This document shows positions 57,916 through 64,000 of a DNA stretch of 64,000 bases, in pieces. Below the pieces are notes generated by a model. It was not told the origin of the DNA and searched no databases. It was given only the letters and a program-made list of their open reading frames with translations. The number at the start of each line of letters is the position of its first letter. Positions within the stretch are counted from its first letter, which is position 1. Source of the stretch: Phycisphaerae bacterium (GTDB lineage: Bacteria; Planctomycetota; Phycisphaerae; FEN-1346; JAACEH01); NCBI GenBank assembly GCA_012729015.1, contig JAAYDY010000101.1:62001-126000 (forward strand). The letters run 5' to 3'. Position numbers and translations under genes: made by a program.

Positions 57916-60012
57916 ATGAGCGGCAATCGGACTCGGCGTGGCGCCGTGGGGCGGTTTCTGGCGGCTACTGTGGCGGCGGTGGTGGCTGCGGCCGCGGGCG
58001 TCTCGTGCGTAGGTGAGGAAGCCAACGCCTGGCGACCGCAACCGACCTTGGCCGAAGACATGGCCCGGACGGACGTGAAGCTCGTCGAAGGATACCTCGG
58101 CCGCCATCCGCGGCTGCTGTTTGATGCCGGGGATCGCGAGTCGCTGGCACGGAAGGCCGAGGCCGCGCCGGCCCTGTGGAAACAGGTGCTGGCGGCGGCG
58201 CGCCAGCTGGGCGACCAGGCGCCGGATCGCAAGGAAATCCGCAGTGGGGCTCACTACTGGCGCATCGAGCGTGTGCAGTCGGGGGCCCTGGCGTGGTTCG
58301 TCACGGGCGACAAGGTCCACCTCGACCGGGCCGCGCGATGGATGGTCGCGTACTGCAAGGAAGACGTCTGGGGCGACGGCGAGTGGCGGCCCAATGTGGA
58401 CCTTCAGGCGTCGTGGTACCTCTATCACCTCGGCATCGCCTACGACATCCTGCACGACCAGCTCGGCGAGGCGGACCGCAAGGTGATCCGCGACGGGTTG
58501 GCCGCTCATGCCAAGGCCATCTACGACGACTTCGACCCGAAGGCCAACGACATCCGCTTCGACCAGAACCACACGTACATTCCGATGATCGGCATGACCA
58601 CGGCGGCGCTGGTGCTTGCGGACGAGACGCCCGCGGCGAAAGACTGGCTGAAGCTGGGTTACTCCGTGCTGCGTCGGTGCCGCCACGCGCTGGGTCCGGA
58701 CGGCTACTACTACGAGGGGACGGGCTACTGGGCGTACGCGCTGCACTGGCACGTGCGGTACGCCGACCTGATCTCGCGGGCCACGGGCGAGAGGGCGCTG
58801 GATCTGCCGATCCTTCGCGAGAACTGGCGGTTCCCGCTCTACCTGACGGTGCCGGGCGTGCCGAACGTGTTCGACGTGGGCGACGTGGACCGGTGGCCGG
58901 AGGGTCGGCGCAGCGGCATGTCACTGACGAATTGCGGCATGTTCTGGGGCATCGCCGCCGCGCTGAAGTCGCCCGAGTCGCAACTGGCGGGCAACCTGAT
59001 GAGCCGCCGGTGGCCCGAAACGGATTACCCCTCGGCGGCCTTCCTGTGGTTCGACCCGGGGACGCCCGCGGCGTCGCTCGATGCGATTCCGCCGTACCAC
59101 TACTTCCAGGACCACGGCTTCGTGTCGTGGCGATCGGGGTGGAACGACGATGCGACGTGTGTCCTGTTCCGCTGCGGCCCGCCCGAGGGGCACGCCGCCG
59201 TGGCTAAGCTGAAAGAGATGAGCGACTGGGTGCCCAACGCCGGTCACGTGCATCCGGACATCGGGGGCTTCTGGCTCTATGCCAAGGGTGTGCCTCTGGC
59301 CTTCAACACCGGCTACACCGCCGAGAAGTGGACGCGCGACCACAACACGCTCCTGGTGGACGGCACGGGCCAGGGTGCCGACGGGTCCTACTGGAACGAT
59401 CGCGGATTCCCGTGGGACCGTTTCGGCAAGGTCCGCATCGACCGCGCGCGTCTGACCGACCGCTATGCCTTCGCCTCGGGCGAGATGGGGCCGGCCTACG
59501 CGGCGAAGCTCGATCCGCTGTCCTTGCGGCGAACGTTCGTGGCGACGAAGGACTGGGTGCTGCTGGTAGACGACCTGGAGGCCGGCGCAGCGCGGCGGTT
59601 GACGTGGATCTGCCACAGCGACGGCCCGTTCGAGGCCGACGGCGCGGGCGCCACGGCCAAGGTGGGCGGTGCGGCCCTGCACGTCCTGCCGCTGGCGAAG
59701 GTTGACATCGAGGCCAAAATGGACAAGACGACCGTCGTGGGCGGCACCGGGCCCGGCAAGGGCGCCCCCGCACACCGCGGCTACGAAATCACGTACACGA
59801 TGAAGGAGCCGGCGCAGCGCGCGCGGCTCGTGACGATGCTGGTTCCGCTGGCGTCCGGCGAGAAGCCGCCGACCGTTCAGGCCGTCGGTGCCGAGGCGGC
59901 CGCCGACGCCGTGTCGCTGGACATCGTCTGGGCCGACGGTCGGACCGAGAAGGTCTCTGTCCACCTCGTCGCCGCGGACGCAGAGGCCGAGCCGGTCGTG
60001 TGGCGGAAGTGA
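57916..60012 (+). CDS. Heparinase II/III-like polysaccharide lyase family protein
   Basis: GGAGG at 57904-57908 sits 7 nt before the ATG at 57916, which is preferred over the GTG at 57913. The 698-residue product has a signal peptide with a lipoprotein-like end (AAAAGVSCVGEE). The first half is an alpha/alpha-toroid (about 60-400: HYWRIERVQSGALAWFV, LYHLGIAYDILHD, DQNHTYIPMIGM). It is followed by the C-terminal beta-sheet domain of Heparinase II/III (about 410-690: VSWRSGWNDDATCVLFRCG, DIGGFWLYAKGVPLAFNTG, RDHNTLLVDGTGQG). Asn, His and Tyr residues in these blocks are compatible with lyase catalysis. It probably cleaves uronic-acid-containing polysaccharides outside the cell. Last gene of the 55.3-60.0 kb set. 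Confidence 0.85.
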   Translation: MSGNRTRRGAVGRFLAATVAAVVAAAAGVSCVGEEANAWRPQPTLAEDMARTDVKLVEGYLGRHPRLLFDAGDRESLARKAEAAPALWKQVLAAARQLGDQAPDRKEIRSGAHYWRIERVQSGALAWFVTGDKVHLDRAARWMVAYCKEDVWGDGEWRPNVDLQASWYLYHLGIAYDILHDQLGEADRKVIRDGLAAHAKAIYDDFDPKANDIRFDQNHTYIPMIGMTTAALVLADETPAAKDWLKLGYSVLRRCRHALGPDGYYYEGTGYWAYALHWHVRYADLISRATGERALDLPILRENWRFPLYLTVPGVPNVFDVGDVDRWPEGRRSGMSLTNCGMFWGIAAALKSPESQLAGNLMSRRWPETDYPSAAFLWFDPGTPAASLDAIPPYHYFQDHGFVSWRSGWNDDATCVLFRCGPPEGHAAVAKLKEMSDWVPNAGHVHPDIGGFWLYAKGVPLAFNTGYTAEKWTRDHNTLLVDGTGQGADGSYWNDRGFPWDRFGKVRIDRARLTDRYAFASGEMGPAYAAKLDPLSLRRTFVATKDWVLLVDDLEAGAARRLTWICHSDGPFEADGAGATAKVGGAALHVLPLAKVDIEAKMDKTTVVGGTGPGKGAPAHRGYEITYTMKEPAQRARLVTMLVPLASGEKPPTVQAVGAEAAADAVSLDIVWADGRTEKVSVHLVAADAEAEPVVWRK

Positions 60013-60036
60013 CACTGGGCGGTTCATGTCTGAGCG

Positions 60037-60067
60037 GCTCGCGTCTTGCCAGTGAGGAGACGCGAGC
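60037..60067 (+). terminator. Hairpin after the heparinase-like gene
   Basis: GCTCGCGTCT (60037-60046) pairs perfectly with AGACGCGAGC (60058-60067), 25 bp beyond the stop. No T tract follows. Confidence 0.5.
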
Positions 60068-60248
60068 ATAGAATGGATTGTAGCAGCGGGGAGTTCCGGT
60101 TGCGGCGAGAACGAGTCGCGAGGCCGCCGGGACGCCCCGTTTCTGTCCACGGGGAAGGTCTGTCGTCGGGGCCCGCCCATGGCAGTCCCGCTCTTCCGGA
60201 GGTGGCGGCGCTGGCGACTGTCAGCCGAGAACGAGGAGGTTATCCGAG

Positions 60249-61433
60249 ATGCATCCACGAGAGATTCGACCCGGCATTCAGGCCATTGCGACGGTGCACT
60301 GGGAGCGGCGGCTGTTCGACTCGCTGATTCCGCTGCCCGACGGCACGAGCTACAACGCGTACCTTGTCCGAGGCGATCAGGCGACGGCCCTGATCGATGC
60401 GGCCGATCCCGCCCTTCAGGGCGAGTTCATGGGGCACCTGCGCGACGTGGACCGCCTCGATTATGTCGTATCGCAGCACAGCGAACAGGACCACTCGGGG
60501 GCGATTCCGCTGGTGCTCCAGCGGTTTCCCGAGGCCAAGCTCGTGTGCAGCACCAAGGCCAGAGACCTCCTGGCGACGCACCTCGGCGTGCCCGAGGCTC
60601 GCATCGTGCCGGTGGAAGACGGTCAGACGATTCCCTTGGGCGGCAAGACGCTGCAATTCGTCTACACGCCGTGGGTCCACTGGCCGGAGACGATGTGCAC
60701 GTACGTTCCGGAGGACCGGTGCCTGTTCTCGTGCGACTTCTTCGGATCGCACCTGGCGACCACCGACCTGTATGTCATGGACCGGGCCCGCGTGTACGAG
60801 GCCGCCAAGCGGTACTACGCCGAGATCATGATGCCGTTTCGCGGGGTGATCACGAGGAACCTGGAGAAGGTGTCGGCGCTCGGCTTCGACCTGATCGCCC
60901 CGAGCCACGGCCCGGTGTACGACAAGCCGGTCTTCATCGTGGACGCCTACAAGGAATGGGTCTCGCCGACGATGAAGAACGAGGTCGTCCTGCCGTACGT
61001 GAGCATGCACGGTAGCACGGAGGCGATGGCCCGGCGGCTGGTCGACGCGCTGGCCCGTCGCGGCGTCACGGTCCACGCCTTCGACCTGACGGCGACCGAC
61101 ATCGGCAAGCTGGCGATGTCGCTGGTGGACGCGGCCACGCTGATCGTCGGCACGCCGACGGTCCATGTGGGCCCGCACCCGGCCGTGTTCTACGCGGCAC
61201 ACCTGGCGAATCTCCTGCGGCCAAAGCTCAAGTACGCGGGCATTTTCGGGTCCTACGGATGGAGCAGCAAGGCCATCGAACAGATCACTGGCCTGATCCC
61301 GCGACTCGACGTGAAGGTGCTCGGCACAGTGCTTCAGAAGGGCGTCCCCACGGCCGAGACGTTCGCCCAGCTCGACGCCCTGGCCGAGGCCGTCGCCACG
61401 GTGCATCGCCAGGACGACCTCGTCACAGGGTAG
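60249..61433 (+). CDS. Flavodiiron protein (FprA-type A flavoprotein)
   Basis: The ATG at 60249 follows GAGGAGG; the protein is 394 residues. The beta-lactamase-like domain carries the full diiron ligand set: His77, Glu79 and Asp81 (HSEQDHSG), His144 (WVHWPETM), Asp163 (SCDFFGSH) and His220 (APSHGPVY), with spacing close to the H-x-E-x-D-x62-H-x18-D-x60-H consensus (56 instead of 60 for the last). The C-terminal flavodoxin domain (about 245-394) begins VVLPYVSMHGSTEAMA and contains VGTPTVHVGPHP. Such proteins reduce O2 to water or NO to N2O in anaerobes. No rubredoxin gene is adjacent, so the electron donor is elsewhere. Confidence 0.93.
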   Translation: MHPREIRPGIQAIATVHWERRLFDSLIPLPDGTSYNAYLVRGDQATALIDAADPALQGEFMGHLRDVDRLDYVVSQHSEQDHSGAIPLVLQRFPEAKLVCSTKARDLLATHLGVPEARIVPVEDGQTIPLGGKTLQFVYTPWVHWPETMCTYVPEDRCLFSCDFFGSHLATTDLYVMDRARVYEAAKRYYAEIMMPFRGVITRNLEKVSALGFDLIAPSHGPVYDKPVFIVDAYKEWVSPTMKNEVVLPYVSMHGSTEAMARRLVDALARRGVTVHAFDLTATDIGKLAMSLVDAATLIVGTPTVHVGPHPAVFYAAHLANLLRPKLKYAGIFGSYGWSSKAIEQITGLIPRLDVKVLGTVLQKGVPTAETFAQLDALAEAVATVHRQDDLVTG

Positions 61434-61452
61434 CGGCGGCGAGAGGCTCGGG

Positions 61453-62727
61453 TCACGGCCTCTGAGGTGCCGGCACGGGCCCCTGCGGCGGGGCGGCCGG
61501 CGCCGTGTCTTGCCGAGCCGGTTCTGCGGCGGGCTGGCGGAATGGTTTGGCGAAGGGGCGGTAGAGTGGGTCGCCGACGAAGGTGATCGTCCACGACAGC
61601 ATCTCCTGCGACATGTACGCCGCCTCGGCAAAGGTGTATCCCTTCAGAAGCCGGTCGGTGAAGACGTCCAGGTGCGGGGTGCCGCGCAGATACGGTTCGT
61701 AGACCGCGCCCATGCTGACGGCTGCGCCGCGGGCCAGCAGGGGGCCCACCCATCGCTCCTTGGTGCTGCGAAGCGTCCAGGCCGAGAAGCTGTGCAGGTG
61801 GTAGGCCACCGCACCCCGTTCGAAGCGAAACCCCGGGCGTGCGATCGCGCCGCCGACGTGCTCCATGTACCAGCCCATGTAGTAGCAGGCCTGCGGCATG
61901 GTCTGGCCGATGCTCATGACCTCGGCCTTCTCGTCGAGGGTCGTGGGGAGGCCGGCGGCCGTCGCGAGTCGCGCGGCCTCGCGAATCCATCGGTCGCCCT
62001 CGGCGTAGCCGGTCTTGGTGATGTTGCGCACGTCGAAGTAGGCCCGGCCCGACAGGCCGTGCTCCTCGGCCCAGAGGGCGTCGTCGATCATGCGGCGGAC
62101 GACCTCGGGCGAAGGACCGTCCAGGCGGCACACCAGCAGCATGTGCCGCGCCAGGTACTGGTTGAAGGGGGCGTCGGCGCCGAAATACGGGTTGCCGATG
62201 GCCCCGCCAAGCAGGTGTCCTCGTTTGGGGAGCAGGGCCAGCTCGCTGTCCACGCCGGCGGCCATGGACTTGTACATTTCGTTCACGCTGACGAATCCGT
62301 CGATCTTCAGCGGCATGCCGTACATGGGCACGAGGCAGCGGATCTGCTTGCGGTCCATCATGAGGACCAGTTCGCCCTCGGGCAGCTTGACGCGGACCTG
62401 GCCGAGGCGCTTGTCGAGGAAGTCGGCGACGGGGCCGGCAATCTGCTCCTGGTAATCGTCACGCGATACGACCTCGGCGTCGGTGGTTCGCAGTCGGCAG
62501 ATGTTCTCCGGCGGGATGCCGCGCTTCTGGGCGTAGTACGTGCCCAGCTCGACGCTCTGGGGCGACTGCTCGTTGACCAGGATCACGACGTGCTCCGGCG
62601 CGATGCCGGGCTCGATCTCCCCTGCGGCACGCTGCGACAGGCCGGCCGTCGCAATGGACCACGCGGCAACCGCCAGGATCGCTCGCACGACCCTCCCCGC
62701 CGCAGGCTTCCGATCTCCGTGTCTCAT
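61453..62727 (-). CDS. TIGR03790-family protein
   Basis: The 424-residue protein has a signal peptide (AILAVAAWSIATAGLSQRAAG) and the pattern of the TIGR03790 family: VVILVNEQSPQSVELGTYYAQKRGIP at the start (in part VELGTYYAQKRGIP), IRCLVPMYGMPLKI, and late motifs HLHSFSAWTL and LLARGAAVSMGAVYEPYL. The family is common in Planctomycetota and Acidobacteriota and has no known function; gingipain-like cysteine-protease folds have been suggested for related sequences. The C-terminus is Pro/Ala rich (APAAPPQGPVPAPQRP). It is divergent from the HEAT-repeat gene by 55 bp. Confidence 0.8.
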   Translation of the reverse strand: MRHGDRKPAAGRVVRAILAVAAWSIATAGLSQRAAGEIEPGIAPEHVVILVNEQSPQSVELGTYYAQKRGIPPENICRLRTTDAEVVSRDDYQEQIAGPVADFLDKRLGQVRVKLPEGELVLMMDRKQIRCLVPMYGMPLKIDGFVSVNEMYKSMAAGVDSELALLPKRGHLLGGAIGNPYFGADAPFNQYLARHMLLVCRLDGPSPEVVRRMIDDALWAEEHGLSGRAYFDVRNITKTGYAEGDRWIREAARLATAAGLPTTLDEKAEVMSIGQTMPQACYYMGWYMEHVGGAIARPGFRFERGAVAYHLHSFSAWTLRSTKERWVGPLLARGAAVSMGAVYEPYLRGTPHLDVFTDRLLKGYTFAEAAYMSQEMLSWTITFVGDPLYRPFAKPFRQPAAEPARQDTAPAAPPQGPVPAPQRP

Positions 62728-62745
62728 AGATCCGCTCCTGGAATC

Positions 62746-62774
62746 TGGTCAACGTCGCCGCGTCGAGGTATTAT
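62746..62774 (+). promoter_or_regulatory. Promoter placed directly at the start of the HEAT-repeat gene
   Basis: TGGTCA (62746-62751), 17 bp, TATTAT (62769-62774), with 8 nt before the ATG at 62783. The expected leader is 0-2 nt. Confidence 0.5.
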
Positions 62775-62782
62775 AGGCGGAC

Positions 62783-64000
62783 ATGCGGAGGCGACGAAAC
62801 CTCTTTTTCGCGGTGGCGGTGCTGGTGGTGTGCGGCGGATGCCGGTGGTTCGGCGGCGGCGCGTCGCCCGGCCCTGTGGCGCAGCCCCCGGCGGTGAAGC
62901 ACGAGTCGGGCCCGGCGGCGTCTGCGGGAACAGGGGCGACAGACGCCGGCAGCGAGGCCGACCCGCGCCGCATCGCCGACCTCCTCCGTGGACTGGGCGA
63001 CGAGACCGTCGTCGGGGGCAATCCGGCGGGCACGGCGCCGCTCTTTCAGGGTGAGTTCGACCGCCACGTCTGCGAGGCGGCCGACCAGTTGGCGGCGCTC
63101 GGCCCGAAGGCGGCCGGCGACCTTCGCCGTGCCGCTCGCGACGGCAATCCCGTCGTTCGACGCAATGCCGCCATGGTGCTCGCCCAGCTTGGCGACGCTT
63201 CGGCCGCCGACGTGCTCTACGAGGCCGCCGAGCAGCAGGACCTCAAGCCGCTCATTCGCGGCAAGGCCATCGAGCGGCTCGTGGACCTCGCGCGGCACAC
63301 GGACCCCCCGTCGAAGGTGATCGACTTTCAGCGGCTGATGGCTGTCTTCCACGAGCGCAAGCGCGCCACCGACGGGTCGCGGCACATCCGTCGCGCGATC
63401 CTCCACGCGGCCGCCCTGACCGACGATCCGCAGGGACGCAACGTCCTGGTAGCGATGCTGGGCAGCGACGATCCGGCCTTGCGCCACGCTGCGTTGGAGT
63501 CTCTGGGCGAAGTCCAGATGACCGAGACCCCGCCGGCGGTGGTCGCAGCCCTCAACGACCGGAACCCGCGGATCGTCCTGGCGGCGATGAACACGCTGAG
63601 CCGCTGGGGCGGCGACGAGATGGCCCGCCGCTACGCCGAGCTGGTCGCCAGCGGCGACGAGTCGGTGCGCCTGGCCGCCGTCAGGCAGATGGCCCAGGCG
63701 CCGAGCAAGGACGCCGCGACGCTCCTGGCGGGGCTGCTCAAGGACCCGTCGATTACCGTGCAGCGCGAGGTGGTGGCCGCGGCCGAGAAGCTCGGCGAGG
63801 CGGGCGTCCTGGAGCAGGCCCTGGCCGTGCCGAGGTGGCGCGTCCGCAAGGCGGCCGTCGAGGCTCTGGGCCGCATGAAGTCCGTGCGGTCGCTCGGGGC
63901 GCTGGCCAGCCTGACCGGCGACGACAGCTACAACGTGCGGCTGGCTGTGGCGGCGGCCCTTGGCGAGATGGGCGTTCCGGCGGCGGCGCCGACGCTGGTG
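62783..64000 (+). CDS. HEAT-repeat lipoprotein, C-terminal part outside window
   Basis: The ATG at 62783 opens a frame that continues to the last base (406 visible residues) without a stop. The N-terminus RRRRNLFFAVAVLVVCGGC has a basic start, a hydrophobic core and Cys residues consistent with a lipoprotein signal. A Pro/Ala/Gly-rich linker (about 25-60) precedes a long series of HEAT repeats, each with the helix core VRRNAAMVLAQLGD, LRHAALESLGEVQ, VRLAAVRQMAQAP, VRKAAVEALGRM or VRLAVAAALGEMG. HEAT arrays are protein-binding scaffolds; the partner is unknown. It is divergent from the TIGR03790 gene, and its promoter -10 abuts the start codon. Confidence 0.85.
   Translation, partial: MRRRRNLFFAVAVLVVCGGCRWFGGGASPGPVAQPPAVKHESGPAASAGTGATDAGSEADPRRIADLLRGLGDETVVGGNPAGTAPLFQGEFDRHVCEAADQLAALGPKAAGDLRRAARDGNPVVRRNAAMVLAQLGDASAADVLYEAAEQQDLKPLIRGKAIERLVDLARHTDPPSKVIDFQRLMAVFHERKRATDGSRHIRRAILHAAALTDDPQGRNVLVAMLGSDDPALRHAALESLGEVQMTETPPAVVAALNDRNPRIVLAAMNTLSRWGGDEMARRYAELVASGDESVRLAAVRQMAQAPSKDAATLLAGLLKDPSITVQREVVAAAEKLGEAGVLEQALAVPRWRVRKAAVEALGRMKSVRSLGALASLTGDDSYNVRLAVAAALGEMGVPAAAPTLV

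Noticed and set aside
55198..58752. 1184-codon minus-strand frame
   Set aside because: It overlaps three convincing plus-strand genes with ribosome sites and conserved motifs.
1..64000. CRISPR arrays, integrases, prophage or plasmid origins
   Set aside because: No regularly spaced short repeats, recombinase-like genes, phage structural genes or iteron clusters were seen.

Overview
The window is GC-rich bacterial chromosome, most likely from a planctomycete of the Phycisphaerae type or a close uncultured relative. Four observations support this. Three secreted proteins end in PEP-CTERM sorting signals. Two giant RCC1-repeat proteins end in dockerin-like Ca-binding repeats. Several families common in Planctomycetota are present (DUF4159 proteins, TIGR03790, URO-D paralogues). 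The division and cell-wall (dcw) cluster has no ftsA or ftsZ. A lipid A-type acyltransferase suggests a Gram-negative envelope, and a complete flavodiiron protein suggests an anaerobic or microaerophilic lifestyle. The assignment is inference from gene content; no 16S gene lies in the window.

Layout. 1-5.4 kb: three tandem paralogues (first cut by the window edge) with an alpha/alpha-toroid domain followed by DUF4159 domains. 5.5-7.8 kb: a URO-D-family protein and a convergent GntR/LacI-type regulator with its own promoter and a candidate operator. 8-12.2 kb: two PEP-CTERM genes flanking an RDD-domain membrane protein. 12.7-30.2 kb: the dcw cluster, in the order mraZ, a small unknown gene, rsmH, a LysM protein, ftsL-like, ftsI, murE, murF, mraY, ftsW, murG, murC, murB, ddl, ftsQ-like and a six-TM protein. 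murD, ftsA and ftsZ are missing from it. mraZ is preceded by two sets of 10-bp-phased TGG repeats that look like its own binding sites.

30.2-37.9 kb: a lipid A-type acyltransferase, a tail-anchored zinc-ribbon/RING-like protein, a candidate stand-alone structured RNA on the minus strand, tRNA-Glu and tRNA-Lys, then translation genes on the minus strand (pyrH-frr, a methyltransferase, rpsB-tsf). Ribosomal protein S2 carries a long RGG-rich tail. 38-44 kb: two secreted RCC1-repeat/dockerin proteins separated by a small MITE-like element with apparent target-site duplication. 44.4-48.6 kb: recA, an HtrA protease, and a third PEP-CTERM gene behind a promoter, a folded leader and an intrinsic terminator.

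48.7-52.1 kb: a lipoprotein, a 2H phosphodiesterase (ThpR), a PfkB kinase and a small membrane protein. 52.2-60 kb: a probable polysaccharide or amino-sugar utilisation region (beta-helix protein, AraC regulator, URO-D protein, DegT aminotransferase, heparinase-like lyase). 60.2-64 kb: a flavodiiron protein, a TIGR03790 protein and a HEAT-repeat lipoprotein cut by the window end.

Many genes have readable sigma70-like promoters (TTGACA-like box, about 17 bp, TATAAT-like box). At three genes the -10 box lies so close to the start codon that the transcripts may be leaderless. A 52-bp double-hairpin repeat occurs twice in opposite orientations. All functional calls come from reading the sequence and translated motifs; no database search was run.
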